From contig JAKSXM010000007.1 in NCBI GenBank assembly GCA_022575985.1, forward strand, positions 56,326,501 through 56,390,500: 64,000 bases of DNA, given 5' to 3'. How positions within the stretch are numbered: the first letter of the stretch is position 1; each line of letters starts with the position of its first letter. Of this stretch, positions 24,832 through 38,799 are shown in pieces. The position numbers were made by a program, and so were the translations under genes. Below the pieces are notes generated by a model that was not told where the DNA came from, made no database searches, and saw nothing but the letters and a program-made list of their open reading frames with translations. The DNA comes from Anagrus nilaparvatae. Lineage: Eukaryota > Arthropoda > Insecta > Hymenoptera > Mymaridae.

Positions 24832-26059
24832 AAAAATTTTTTATTTTTCAAGTTACTATAAATAACTCTATTAATTAATTACTTTTCTTATATACATGTC
24901 CTAATTACTTCGAGCACCGTGCAGTTGAGCAAAAAATTTATCGTTTGGAGTTCAAAATACATAAATTTTTGAACTCTTAGAGCATTTTTAAATTCACAGC
25001 GAGCAGTCATTAAATGACAAAATAACTCACGAGCCATAAAAATCTAAAAAGCTATTTTACTTTAATCAGCTCAAGTGACCTCCATTGCAACGCACTAAAA
25101 ATAAATGCTCGAAGTTATTAGAAATTGTTTATATTTAAAATATATATACAAGTACAAAAAATTTAATTTTATCAACTTACAACGATACACATACACATGT
25201 TTGTCGCTATAATATAATTAACTCATTGAAATTCATTTTTTATTTAAATAACATAAACTTTTAATTAATTTTCAATACAAAAGCATTAATTTAATAAAGT
25301 TAATCAAACAAAAGCTCGTGTAGAAATTTTCACGAAAATGTCATATGTACGCTGAAATTTCCGGGTATCAATTAAAACCTTTTCTATCGTGTTTTCTGTA
25401 CGAGATAAATAAATTAGCCATTTGAAATTTTCCGTCTATTCAATATTACTTTTTTTTGGGCTGACTTAATACGTTTATTACTACTTTATGAATTTCAATG
25501 AAAAATTTGATTATATTTTTAAACGACTCAACATGTTTTTATTATTGGAAGACAAAAATTTATTTATTTTTCTTTTTGTACGTTATGATATAATAGAATA
25601 AGAAGGTTCCCAATAAAAAATCGCACGATATATTATAAAAAATCGCTGACTGGCACGTACCTTCATTCATTCATCATCATTTGATTCAAAAAAAAAAAAA
25701 ATTATTATCTTTTTCTCTATATATTTTTTTTTTAACTTAGTTTTATTATTATTGCTAATTGTTTCTTTTGTATTTTTTTTTTTTTTTTTCTTTAATTGTT
25801 AAAGATAAAGAAGAAAATAATTACTATTTTTCTACTTTATCTTTGTGTCTGTGGACGGAAATACATAAAATTTTATTTATGTAAATTAATATCGAGCAGT
25901 CTTTAATATGAGGTTTTTTTTTTCATATCAACATTTTTTTTACGTGTCTCCCGGATATTTTGACGCAGAAAAAACAAATATTTTTCTTGTGAATAACACG
26001 TGAAAACCTCCGGGAAATGACGTAAGGTTTTGTATCGTAAAAAAAAAATTTGTTCAAAA

Positions 26060-26112
26060 AAAACCTATTAAGAAAAATTAAGAATTTTATCAATAGGTTT
26101 TTTTTTTTAAAG
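26060..26112. other. Hairpin in the presumed 3' flank of the ZP gene
   Basis: AAAAAACCTATT at about 26060-26071 pairs with AATAGGTTTTTT at about 26093-26104 around an AT-rich loop. It lies within 100 bases downstream of the ZP gene stop codon at 26150, so on the minus strand it would fall in the 3' untranslated region. Its role is unknown. Confidence 0.45.
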
Positions 26113-26149
26113 TAATTAAATGAATCAAAAAAAATATTTTTTAAATATT

Positions 26150-29100
26150 TCAAAATCTACGCGAGTATCCAGCATCGTAAAGTTTACAAAGACTATCCGC
26201 TCTGCCGGAATGCATTCCAGGTACAGATACAGAAACCGATAATGCTTCTTGATGTTTTAATAATTGTCGACGACGTTGTATGGCAAATGTCCAAACAAAA
26301 ACAATAGCAATTTGTGCAAATAAAAATATCGAACCAGCAATAACTACTTCAATAATATTCATACAAAAACCTAATTCTTCAATTTGTGTTTCTAAATATG
26401 ATGTCGAATCGTGTAATGTTGATCTTGTTGAATTATTATTTATATTATTTAAATTATTTTCGCGTTCAAAACCAAATTTATCTGTTATTTTAATTGATTC
26501 TACTAATATTAAATCTTCACGTGGACCCTCATCGGCATTTGTTGATCGTCTGCGACGTCTTTTACCGTATGATATTACAGAACGTAATTCGCCAGTTGAT
26601 TCTTCTTCGTCACATTGAACTGGTTCGCACGCTGGCATACATGGTGTTACCAACGCACGGAATTGTACAACTTCGGAACTTGGAAATTTGAATGCATCAA
26701 AGTGAGATAACAAGACCTGAAAACAAAATAAAACAATTTTTTTTTTTTTAATTTAAAATATTTTTACTTTCAAAATGTAAAGAAACTTTTTAAATAAAAT
26801 TTTATTTCTTATTTATATTCTAGTCGCAAGTATACATTTTTATTCTTAAAACACTCTCAATTTACAACTGTCATCATTCGATCAACTTTTTGATCATGTA
26901 TCTAACTTTGGAAAAAAGAAAATTGGTCATGTGAAAAAGTTAAATTTGAAAAAATATCGAAGATATAAATTATAGATACACTGTTAAGAGTAACTTTATT
27001 AAATATAAAGGAAAATAGTTTGTTTGCGGAAAATCTGTAAATTAAAATCATAAAACTTGGTGCGGAATTTTCGTTCAACGCCTTGGCAGATAAAAAATAT
27101 TGTAAGCATCATGGGCGAAAAATTTTAGAAACTAGCGAAAACAGCTATTGCTCCCCCGAGCAGTAGCTGTTTAAGAACATTTCCTCAGAAATAATTCTGA
27201 GTAAAAGTTATTAATATGGTAGGCAATTTATATAATGGATTGATCACTAAACTTTGTAACGACTTCGGTACAACTTTTTTCAATCAAAAATCTACACCGC
27301 TTCAAGCAAATAATATATACAAAATTCAAAATTAAATTGTAACCGAATAATTATCAACAGGAAACATATTAATTTTAAAATAAATAATATTCAAGAAAAT
27401 ACAATTTAATATATTAATTTAAATATGTGCTCAACAATTACAGAAATTATTGCATATAAAATAATTAAAGTGAAATTTCAAATTCATTAAATTTTAATAA
27501 TTATAATAATTTATCTTTCATGTTGTATAATTATTTAATTTATTTAAAATCATTATTATAAATTTCAATCTAACAAATGCATTTCATGTATTTCGTGTAA
27601 TCATCCTTGTTCAATTTGATTTTAATCATTTTTCAAACTAACTGTTATTTTCAAGTGTTGTTACGTTCGATAACTGAATAAGTTATGATGGCTTTAACAG
27701 GATGGATATTACAGAGGAATGTAGTTGTAAGATTAGTCGAAATTGAATAAATATTATATAATTTCTTAAAGGAATTTAAGCGAAAATTATCTCGAAAGTT
27801 GAAAATGTTACTGATTTACCGAACAAATTTTTGAACAGCACAGACGTGTTAATTAAATATAAAATTATCTGCAAATATTGATTCTGTAATGGATTGAAAT
27901 TAAAAACGGTACTAATTGTAAATAGCAAATGTAAACCCAAACCAGTAAGTAAATACAAGGTAAATTTTTGTAATAAATATCTCCCGCCTTAAGTAAATTA
28001 ATAGACGTAATAAAAAATATTAGAAAGCAATAAAAATGTTTATTTATTTAATAAAATAGTATAAATATTAAGGAATATTAATTTAAAATGTTTAGTTAAA
28101 ATAAATAGTAAATAATAAATATAATACTGTTTTGAAAAATGCTTTCAATTTCAGAAGCTGCGGTGTGCAGCCTTTTACGTGACGAACATATTTAACTTAA
28201 AGTATACCTCCCGCGAATAACTTTCGAGCATCAATTTTTCTTCTTATTCCTTTCGGTTAATAAAATCAAACTGATGCAAAACGAGGAAGAAGACGACGTG
28301 GTAAATGAAATAAAAAAGAAAAATATATAAAGGAGTTTCAGAGAGACCGCGTTTTTATTATCAAAATTTATGCTTCCTACACGTGCCCACTATTTCATCG
28401 AGAGTATATATCTAAACGCTTTATCACTATACGCTCTTTTCTTATTACTATTTTCCTTCAACCGCACCCTTCTTTTTTAGCCTTTTTTTTTCATTATTAT
28501 TTAACATCTTCGAGCTTCTTCTTGTTCTCATTTTTTTTTACTAATACAGTAAGAGACGTTTGTCTTTTTAAATCGAGGAATTTTCTCTTTGAGAATTACT
28601 GAATCGTGTCCAAGTTGTATATACACTTGCAGTATTTTTCTTCTATTTATAAAATATATGGTTCGTGTTTAAGGAAGTGAATTTGTCGCTTTACGAGTAA
28701 GAATGTTTATTTCACACTAATATTATAAAAATACCGACTATTTTTTTATTTTTTTATTTTCTATTTTTATATGTAAAGTAAATGTTTGGAAAAAATAAAA
28801 AATTACGATCAATTTTTTTTTCTACTTCTTCTTCGTTTTCTTTGCTTTTTTTATGAAATAAAATAAAGTTTAATTTAAATAAATATTATTTTACAGTTAT
28901 ATGGTTTAATTCACTTGAATTTTTTAAAGCATGGAATGGAATAAATTTGGGATTTATTTGATAATATTTTTTTTAGATTTTATAGCTAAAAATTATTATC
29001 TTTTGAAAAAATTTTTAGTTTTTTAGCAAAAAGTTTAAACATAAAATCTTCATTAAAACACAAAATCTACACACTGAAAAAAATATACGGTTGCTGCAAC

Positions 29101-32100
29101 TGGAATTTTTTCGGTTGTCGCTACTGGTTCAGAATAATTACATTAGCTACAAGTTTGAAAATCTTATTTTTTTAGTAAATGGAATCTAATTGAATCCAGT
29201 AATCGAAAATTCAAGCGATGATTATTAAATTATAGCTACCAGGCTAATGTCCCTTCTAGTTAAATCATATCTTTCATATTACATATAAAATATTTGCAGT
29301 GCAAACCTAAACCCCTATTTCGTAGTCATATTTTTTTAATGATAAGAACTCAATGAGTATTTCTATTTTTTAAGTCGCTGAATATGAATATAAAATCCGT
29401 TTTTACCAAAAACGGTTTAGCTGCCCACAATAGGAATTTTGAGGTTATGTTTCATTACTAAGTTACTTATGTTTTTTAGGTCCCTAAACACAAATATGGT
29501 ATCTGTTTTTACTCAAAATGACTCAGTTACTCGTATCAGACCACTTTAGGTTATTTATTTTGGTTGTTTAGATAGTATCTTTTATGGACAACTAGAGTAT
29601 ATTAAATAAAAACAGATACCATATTCGTTTTCAGGGACCTAAAAAATACAAGTAACAGATAAAAATATTAAAAAACCTTCAAAAAATAACCTCAAAATTC
29701 CTATCGTAGGCAACTGGATTTTTCGTACACACGGATTTCATATTCGTATTCAGCACCCCAGAAAATGTAAAAACTCAAAATGTTATGAACCTATCAGCAA
29801 AAAAAGTGACTGCAAAATAGGGATTCATGCCTACTGTTTATAAATAACAAAATTTTATTTACTTTAAAATAAAATAATAAGTCAATAAAAACATTGACAA
29901 ACTTTTGAAAATACAAATTGAATTTTCTGTTCCATTTAAATTTAAACATTCATTAACGTTTGTAAATGTTTGAAAATTTCAATTTAACTAGCTATGTAAA
30001 TTTTATAATATTTATTTTATTTAACAAAATTTAAATATTGAAGAAAAAAATTGGTACTAATAAGCTTAAATTACTGAAAAATTTTTTTTATGAATTTTGT
30101 CGTTAAATATTTAAGTAAATTATAAACTTGAAAAAATAAAAATAACTACTAAAGTACTTAGTCTTAAACGTATAATTATACGTAAAATAGAAATAAACCA
30201 AGTGTTAATTGTAAAAAAAAAAAAAAAAAAAAAAGCCGTTTGTTAGAAAATTGCATGTAGTATTTAATTTTTAAAACATTTTTTTATTATTTTTCTTTTA
30301 TTTATTTTTATTTTTCCTCTATAAGTTATTTTTATTAGAAAATTAAAAATAAAGAATTTTTCTTAAAAAAATAAAATTTTATATTTTTATATAAATAGAA
30401 AAATATTTTTAAACAAGTATCACTGTTAAAATTACTGTTTTTTTTATATTTTCTTCTATTTATATGTAAATGCTAAAATTGCATTAGTTTAAATGTTATT
30501 TTAAGAAATTTTTTTAAAAAAATATTTAATTATTTTAATATTTTCTATTTATTTATAGAATAATTTAATTAGCTACTAAAATTAATGCGTAATGATGAAT
30601 TCTTCAGAAATTTTATACACAAACACAAACGCACCTGTTCATGAGAACGGAAGTATAAAAAGACAATACTATCTCTTCAGAAAGCTGTATAATTTTGTTC
30701 ACTAGACACGCCCAAGCTTATTGAACACAAGCTTTATCCCTACAACGAAACAGCCTTCGACCACCCACGATTTATGTCCCTGGACGGTAATTATCTAATT
30801 AGAAAGAATTTTTCACGAGATTTTTAATGGACAGATAAAAATATTTGTAAAAATTCATCGGACTGTAACAATCTTAACCGGATCGATCGAAAAATAGATT
30901 TTTTCACCAGATAAATTCCAATAGATTTGATCAGTGTTACCATAATATACTTTTTTTCTCTAACCACATAAATCAGTGATAATTCTTGAAACACAACCAC
31001 ATTAAAGTTATTCGAAATGCGTAACAGTATTTTTTGAATTACGGTATTATTATTATTGTTATGATTATTCTATATTATTATTAATAATCAAAGGAACTAA
31101 TATCACGATGTACTTACATAAACCTAACGTTACATCACGTAATTATTCTAATACATTACATGTAAGAATAAATCTAAAAGTACATTTTAAGGGATGTATA
31201 AAACAAAATTAAATCATTAAACTTGTAAATTTTAAATTAATCAAGCACATTTATTACTAATAACGAGCTTACAATTTAATCTATCAAATTTAATTAAACA
31301 TCTTACATAAATTTCCTATGTTAAAATCCAATATAAACACGAATTAAATAAAATCATCGACGAGTGTATATTTAATACATTTATAATTAAAAATTAATTA
31401 ATAAATAAATAAATAGCAAGTAATAAAAAAAAAAAATATATCTTTTTTTAAAAAAATAAAATTCAGTTATACCAATAAAAATAAATATTAAATAGCATAT
31501 AGTTATTACGGTTGTTAATCGCACCATATATTAAAAATTATGACATATATAACGAGGTAGTTAACGAGTATAAGAAAATAACGAATATTATATATAGTAG
31601 ATATTGCAATTAGCGTTTATGTTTGTATAAAAGGAAGTTGGTACTAAAAAATTTATAATTAAAAAAAGAAATTTTACCTTATTTGAATTTGATGATTTAT
31701 ATAATGGTCCCATAATAACGTGATCGGTTGGACAACCTCTAGAATCGATTAATACTATTTCGCTTGAATCAACACCATCCATAGCAACGAGTTCTCTGAC
31801 GAATATTTCGTATGGTGAATTTGGATCTAATATTTCAAATTTAAGTGCTAGTGGATCACCGACTTCAGCTGTTGGGATTGCGTCGCTACCTGATCTACCA
31901 GTAATTTTCATTGCTACGTTTGGTGAATCGACGACAACTTCTTCTGTTAATACTGGATTTATTTCACCTCTAACGTCTAAGTCGACTTCGTTTGATACTG
32001 TTTTATTGCTTAAGTCATATTGACATGTTACTGCTAAACCAAGATCTGAACTTGTTACTATTGTGTCGTGATGCTGAATTACTACGTCGTTTAAATAACG

Positions 32101-34507
32101 ACCTAATCCTTGTTGTTTAACGTTACACTCTAAATCATCGTATGCCATACGTAATTCGAATTCTAATGCACCTTTAACATCTTGTACACATGAATTTGGT
32201 GATCCTTTTGCATATACTTTGCCATTGAATATTTTACTTGTTTGGATGCGTGCTACCATGTCACCAGCTAAACAATCGATCGATACGTTGTAACATGATG
32301 ATAATTCGTATGTTGAGGCTTCTGGTACTTCTAAATATGGATTCTGAAATCATTTGAATAATTTTTTTTGTTACAGTAGATACAGACTAGTTAGTCAGAT
32401 AGTAAACTGAACTGTAATAACTAATGAAAGTAGATATACACAATAAATAGTAACTTTCTAATATTGACAAAAAAATTAGAACATTTTCGAAAAGTTAGTA
32501 AATTTTCAAAAAAATTTGTAAATATTCGAAAAAAATCGTAAATTTACTAAATTTAGTATATTAACTAAAAATTCGAGTATTCTCGATTTTTTTTTGTGAA
32601 TTCGCAAGAAAATTGATAATTTACCATTTTTTTTTCGATAATTTTCAAAAAATAGTTGAAAATTTACAACTTTTTTTGTAAATTCACAAAAAAAAATCGA
32701 GAATTCTCGAATATTTCGATAATATACTAAATTTTGTAAGTATACGATTTTTATCGAATATTTTCAAATTTTTTTGAAAATTTACTAATTTTTCGAAAAC
32801 ATTCTATTTTTTTTGTTTATCTACGGAAGTTACTTTTTACAATGAATATTAAAATATAATATTGTAGAAATATGTTATTTGATAATTTTTAATTTTAAAA
32901 AGATGAATTAATGCTAAACGAGTCTGACTAACTTGTCTGTAACTACTGAATCAAAAATAAATATAAAATATATTTGAATTTATCTAATTCACTTAACCCA
33001 ATTAAATAAATTGTATAATATTTTTTTGACGTGAGATAAAAAATCAGTAGTTAAAGACAAGTTAGTCAGACAAAGTATAAAAAAAATCATATTTTCAAAT
33101 TAATATAAAATTATTAGCATTTATTGATTACTTTTTTTTCATAAATTTATATTTTAAGCATAAATTATTTTTTAATTAGAAATTTTTATTACTGTTATTA
33201 TTAGAAAAATTTCAGTAGTTATAGAAAAGTTGGTCAGACATTTAAAATTACTTTATTATTTTAATTAAAGTAAAATTTATTATCATATTAATTACCTAAT
33301 AAATATTTCTTGGATTTTTGTTTTAATGTATATTAGACTTTACATTGGGAATAGTTTTTCGATTTTTTTGGAATTTAAAAAAAAGTGATTTTTTGAAATA
33401 ATAATTAAGATTTGAAATTTTAAAAGAATCCAAAAGTTTATAGTGACTTTCTTTGGTTTTTATCAAGTATTTTAACGCAAAAGTTCATATCTTCAAAAAA
33501 TTAATAAAATAGTGACAGATAGAAAATAACTGGATGTTGCTCAAAATTTAAGAACTGTCTTTTACGAATCTTTGTCAACGAAAATTATAAAATACATTTA
33601 TCAATCAAATTTATAGATTTCAGCAAATAATTCTTAAAATTACTGAAATGGTACACTGAAAAATATTCGGTTGCCGTTTTCCCAAATTTGGTTACGAAAA
33701 ATTCTAGGTGCCATGGCTTGAAACCTAAAGATAAGTTTTAAAAAAATTTTTTTTAAGTCCCACCATGCTACGGTGATTGTATTTTTAATTTCTTTAAAAT
33801 CTTTAAATCGTTAAAAAAAAAAATCCAACCACAACTGGAATTTATTTTCAGAGAATGTTATAAATGAAACATTTAAACATTTTTACGTTGGCATTTGCAA
33901 GATTTCATTTGATAAATTCCTGACTAACGTTATTATCTAACAATTTAAAAAAATAAGAAAATTTAAAAAACAACGTTCAAGTTAATATACGTGATAATAA
34001 AAACGGCTTTTTCGTAAACAAAAGTAATAATAAATTTCTCCAAGTTAAGAATATAGGGTAATAAAATTTAAAGGAAAAGTATAATACTTAATTTTCCAAG
34101 AAAGTATTTAAAATTTAAATGAAAATATAAAACAATTTCTACAAAGTTCTCATTTATTTTAGTTTCTTACCGTAATTTCAGATAAAGTAGCTCTTGAATG
34201 ATGACTTAAACGGCAAACCATATCACCAGTATCTCCATAATCATAAGAATGGCATCTGAATGGTGAATTTAAACACAATTCACGACATTCTTCTGGCGTT
34301 TCGATACCTTGATATACAGAATCAACAGTTTTTAATATTCTGCCGTTAAGTTTTTTGAATTCACATAATTTAACTGGTTCGTCAACGCAATGATTTTCCA
34401 AATAATCAATTCCATTTGCTACTTCTAAGCCACTTGAACCAGCAACTGTTAATCTATCCATATCTGACAGTTCACATGTTTTCGTTTCGTTTATGTAGTT
34501 TGCTGAT
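26150..34507 (-). CDS. PAN- and ZP-domain transmembrane protein, last three exons (5' part missing)
   Basis: Exons (minus strand) are 34507-34171, 32343-31678 and 26716-26150, with introns of 1827 and 4961 bp, GT-AG and phase-consistent. The first exon holds the end of one PAN/apple domain (TCELSDMDRL) and most of a second (CEFKKLNGRIL, CRELC, RCHSYDY, VCRLS). The second exon holds a ZP module from CYNVSIDCLAGD to SRGCPTDHV. The last completes ZP-C (FDAFKFP, CMPACEPVQC), then a furin-type site KRRRRRS near 26545 and one membrane helix (VVIAGSIFLFAQIAIVFVW), with a short tail. In Drosophila the PAN-plus-ZP proteins (trynity, nyobe, neyo, morpheyus; also NompA) are type I apical proteins, cleaved by furin, that organise cuticle matrix; which orthologue this is cannot be settled here. 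The visible part encodes about 520 residues. The opening exon starts in phase 2, so upstream exons exist; a probable first exon is at 63090-63162. Confidence 0.88.
27060..27140 (+). repeat. Dispersed repeat, copy with empty site
   Basis: This copy shares CAGATAAAAAATATTGTAAG, then CATGGGCGAAAAA, with 50515-50580 and, on the other strand, with 63650-63740. It lacks the 383-bp insertion that splits the 50-kb copy, so it serves as a natural empty site for that element. Confidence 0.7.
29315..29820. mobile_element. Foldback MITE, TATTTCGTAGTCAC family (copy B) with an inner hairpin
   Basis: The outer ends CTATTTCGTAGTCA and TGACTGCAAAATAG are inverted with two mismatches. The arm blocks match copy A at 5355-5879. 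Inside, a second inverted repeat at about 29463-29665 (TTTTTTAGGTCCCTAAA... and its mirror, ACCATATTCG/ATATGGTATC) is not present in copy A and looks like an inserted or recombined related element. It lies in a ZP gene intron and is non-coding. Confidence 0.75.
32439..32843. mobile_element. AT-rich palindromic MITE (copy 1, diverged)
   Basis: It lies in the intron between the PAN and ZP exons. It is a long imperfect hairpin built of TTACGATTTTT/AAAAATCGTAA and TCGAGAATTCTCG motifs, and shares its arms with the better-preserved copy at 42954-43300. The right end GTTACTTTTTACAATG fits the family end GTTACTTTTTACAGTG; the left end is decayed. Confidence 0.7.
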
Positions 34508-34604
34508 CTGTAAACCAAAAAATAAGTAAAATAAATTTCGTGATGTTATGACAACTTCTCATAATTATGTATATGTAAATACTTTTATGTTTTATGTTTT
34601 ATTA

Positions 34605-34720
34605 AAAGATCAATGATTCGTGACCAAAAGAAGAAGAAAATTTTTGTCTACACTGATTTTTACTCTCTTTTTTATACAGGATATATTAGATTGCACGTTG
34701 GTCACGAGTCATTGATCTTT
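34605..34720. repeat. 23-bp inverted repeat around a 70-base loop
   Basis: AAAGATCAATGATTCGTGAC and the next bases (34605-34627) pair with 34698-34720 at 22 of 23 positions. It lies about 100 bases upstream of the PAN exon on the minus strand. It is compatible with a tiny MITE or a structured RNA in the pre-mRNA. Confidence 0.6.
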
Positions 34721-37700
34721 TTCAATATAATAATAATAACTACATTGTTTTTCACACCACAATATTTCAATTTCACTAGTACATACAAAATAAAGATATA
34801 TATATATACACTTTTTCTTGTTTTTGCTTTTAAGAAATATTTATTGGAATGTAATTTTTTTGTAATGGTTAATTTATAAAAAATTACTTTCTCAGTGGCT
34901 TTGGAATGGAATTGTATTTCATTTCAGGTAAAGTTTTTAAATTTTTTCACTGGATAATATTAGTTTTTGTGTCGATATTTTTCATAACAGGTCCCATATC
35001 AACCAACTTTTGGAATAATAAAAACATTTTTTTATTTCATACGCCTTTGGGAAACATTTCTTACGCTGAATAAAAATCTAATTGGTGGAATCTCAGTTTC
35101 TCAAAAACTTAAAAATAATACAGATAAGATACAATCTTAGACGAATTAGGACACTTATTGTATTTTACAACGTAAAAAGCATACTTAATTTTACTATCAC
35201 GATAGTAAAATAAAAAGCAGTTTATTTACATTGCAGTTGAGAGTTTTCTTTAATAGCTCTTTATATGACCCTAAAGTTTCTTTTGGAACTTTAGTACCCT
35301 TTGAAAAAACTCTATAAAATTTAAAAAAAATCTAAACCTCAAGAAATAAAAATTTGCTCATTCTAGGTCCCCCCAAAAATACCAAAAACTTACTAACAGA
35401 AAAAATGCCCAGTCTAATATGTAATAATAATTAAAATAAGCCAAGGAAAACGTCATTGAATAAATTTTTAATAGGTCATATTTGAAATATACTTTTTTAA
35501 ATATCAAAAGAACTAGTATAATAATAATAATTTTATTTAAAAGATTATTATTATTATTATTCCCTTATATATAAGGGTATTACGCGGTCTATCTTCATAA
35601 TATAGAAAATATACTTAAGATTATGACAAGAAAAAATTTATAAGATGCTAGAGAAGAAGCTTTCTGCTTAAATTTATTCAATGACGCTTCATCGATTTAG
35701 GATTATATTGCCTTTAAGATTCAAATAATATTCATGAACGCGAGCCTCCGTTATGATTTCAATATTCTCGCCTCTTATTCTGTTAGATCTTTTTCGATAA
35801 ATCATTTACTTTTTTTTTTTTTTAATGTATTTTTTAAGAACGAGAGAGAGAGAGAGCATCTTTTTTCAATATCTTAAATGTATTTATAAAATCGATCGAA
35901 AGTCATGAGCGATTACTTATTTAATGTTACGTTTTTTTTTTCGATTTAGAAAATTGACAATTTTTTTTTTATAATTTACTGCGCATAAAGTATTTTCTTA
36001 TTGATTAAAAAATAAAATTAGTTAATTTTTCTCAAGGGAAATTTTTAAAAACTTTTTCTTAATTTTTCACGTGGTTCTTTTTTTTTGCTTCTTATTATAA
36101 TAGTTTTCTGTTAGTACAGTAAAAAAGTATTGATCAAGTTGATAAAAATTCTTTAGTTTTTTTTCAATTTAACTAAACAAGAGTTATAAAAAGAAGTAAA
36201 AAAGAAAAAAAAGTAAGTAACAAGTACTTCTTATATATGCTAGATTTTTATTTATCTATAGGTATAGACTGTGCTTGCTATATATAAAAAAAAGACTCTT
36301 TGCATTTTAAGATGAATCTTAAATTATGCACAGTAGCAGTTAAAAAAGTATACATAATTTAAGATTCTTTTTTTTTCTTTAATTCATTTCTTAAATACTG
36401 CAGCAACAATAATAACAAGAACTTTTTTTGTTCTTTTTGTATTTTCAATCGATTGCTATGCGTCAGCCATTTTTTTTGATGCATATTAGGGTGGTACAGA
36501 TTTATGGGATTTTTGGAATTTACTGAATAATTGTAGGATTGTTTTAGGTTCGTTTTCATGAAAATAATTTCAAGTAGCTAAGAAAATTAATGAAATTTAT
36601 TAAAATTTTCTCTTTTATAAAATTTAAATTAATAAGAATGCATTCAATTTTTTAATTCAAGCAATCTATGGATTTTTTACTCCACGATTTTAAATCATCA
36701 ATTCAACTATCAAAGTACTTAAAAGAAACTAAAAAACAGAACTTTTAAAAATAAAAAGCTGATACTCCCTAATATACACACACTTGTACTAATGAATTTT
36801 TCATGAATTGTCCTTTTTAGCATTTTTTATTCAACCTTAACTATTGATTTAATCAAGTTAATTAAAATAACAATTATTTAAAAAATTTATTCACTTAAAA
36901 TTTTTTCCAACAAGTCGTGTCAAGAGGCAAAGAAATAAAAAACACCTTTACAAAAAATTATATTTTCATTTGAACTAATGACAAAAAATGATTACTAAAA
37001 GGTAAGTTATAGGTATGCATAAAAGCTTATCATAATCTATGTATATGCTAAAGAGAGAGAGAGAGAGGAATCTTTTTGCGGTACACCTAGCCTCTGGAGA
37101 TGTTCATAAACTGTTTGAGTATAATTTAACATAATATAGAAACATGTATTTCCATTTGCAGGTGACATATACGAGGTAATTATACAATAGCCTAGGAAGA
37201 TGAAGATTTCTCTCAATTCTATTGTGTAACAGGTTCTATATATATTATACGTGTTGTTTCCATAGAGTTAGTTACATCCTTGCTTTAATTAATCCAATTA
37301 CATTCAAAATTATGACTTTAATATCTTGTTTCATATTCTCTATCTTACTCTCGTAAATCAAAATGAACTTGGTTTTAAAATTTGAGCCTAACGTATAGAA
37401 TATATAAAACTTGTTAATTTATTGTAAATTTACATATAAAAATAATAACGTATCTTCTTTGTATACAAAAAAAAGTGCGGTTAAAGATAAAAAATTTTTT
37501 TATAATATGTTGCGCACGATATAGTTATTTTTGCATAAAATACTTTGATTTCGTGACTGTATTATTTTGACGATTATTATGACAGTTTATTTATCTTTTA
37601 TCGGATTTTATTTATTTTAATATTGCAAATTCTATTGTTTTAAAAGATATTTATAGATGGGCTGATCTATTCTGATAAGAAATATTAACTCACATTTTAA

Positions 37701-38799
37701 CGGTCTATCTTAATAGCGTACTGATGTGACTTGAGATTTTTTATAATGCAGGGTTTTTGTCAGGCTGATGTACTTTAATTTTGTTTGAATTGTTCAAACA
37801 TTCTCAATAAGAAATGTTATATTAGGTTTTAATGTTTATTGCTTGAAATTCCAAGCAAATTGCTTCAATATTTTAAAAAAAATACCTGAATTTTCAAGCG
37901 TTTTAAACAAATTTCAAGCAAATAAATATCAGATTGTAAAAAAAAGGTTAAAAAATATATTATTAGTCAATTTGGAAATTTGTCTTTGACTTTCAACAGC
38001 CAGAATTTTCTCAGCAAACTTTGTGTAAATAAAGAAATAATATTTATTAAGAAACTGAAAACCTTTTGTCTAAGAAATCTCATAAATCACACACTGTTAC
38101 CTAATACCCATGATCAAGAAAATTTTTTAAAATATTTTATTTATTATCAACGAGCATTAAAAAAAATTATACAAATTAAAGAATATTTTTTATATTTTCA
38201 AATATTTATTTAATAAAATAAAATTTCTCACGTACTTATCAATATAAATAATAATAAATATACAGGAAGTGAAGAAGATATAGTGGATAGGAAGAAGAAG
38301 AAGAAGAAACATTGTATTATATAAAGCGTGTTTATTGGAAAGAACGTATTATAGACGAAGCGATGGTATCGGTATTTTCGAACAATGTCGTACGTCCTCA
38401 ATGAAAATCGTTAAAGGTAGAAAATAAGCAACTGGTGAATTTTTTTTTTCTATTTTTTTTTTTAAGAGCCACTGCGCAAAGATTCGAATCAAATTTTTTT
38501 TTTTTACTGTGCTTATACAATGTACCTCCCATAAATAATTAATGATAAAGTATTTTTATGTATGTTAAATCATTTCCTTAAATCATATTTTACTGTATTG
38601 TAAATTTTGTTGATTTATTTTAATGGATAATGAAATAATTGTTTGAGGAAAAATAATCGAGCTTGTGGCATTTTGTAAGTTTTTGTAATGTTTTTGCTGA
38701 ACTTTAATAAGTAGCAAGGAGTTGGTATTCCAAAATTAATCGCATAATAAAAATAGTTCAAAAATCTAGTGAAGATTACAAAAATTAAAATTTTTATTA

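Larger units (their letters stand above)
20339..26149. other. Gene-free, very AT-rich stretch downstream of the ZP gene
   Basis: Homopolymer runs dominate, such as the long T tract at 23492-23517. Two nested hairpins lie at 23028-23215 and a tight hairpin at 24769-24831. A CpG-richer patch lies at 22680-22860. No exon is recognisable on either strand. Part of this could be 3' untranslated sequence of the minus-strand ZP gene ending at 26150, but no poly-A signal could be assigned. Confidence 0.4.
26717..31677 (-). other. Intron of the ZP gene carrying MITEs and repeats
   Basis: This 4961-bp phase-0 intron separates the exon ending in KSSNSNK from the one starting VLLSHFDAF. It contains one copy of a dispersed repeat (27060-27140), a foldback MITE (29315-29820), an A tract (30213-30234) and otherwise AT-rich DNA. 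The pyrimidine-rich patch at 28200-28500 has no coding potential that I can see. Confidence 0.8.

Noticed and set aside
26280..26691. Two plus-strand open frames over the last ZP exon
   Set aside because: They are antisense shadows of the ZP C-terminal exon, which has clear ZP, furin and membrane features on the minus strand.
37740..37930. AAGCAA/TTGCTT-rich segment resembling the nested MITE at 46672
   Set aside because: It shares only short simple motifs and has no matching termini.
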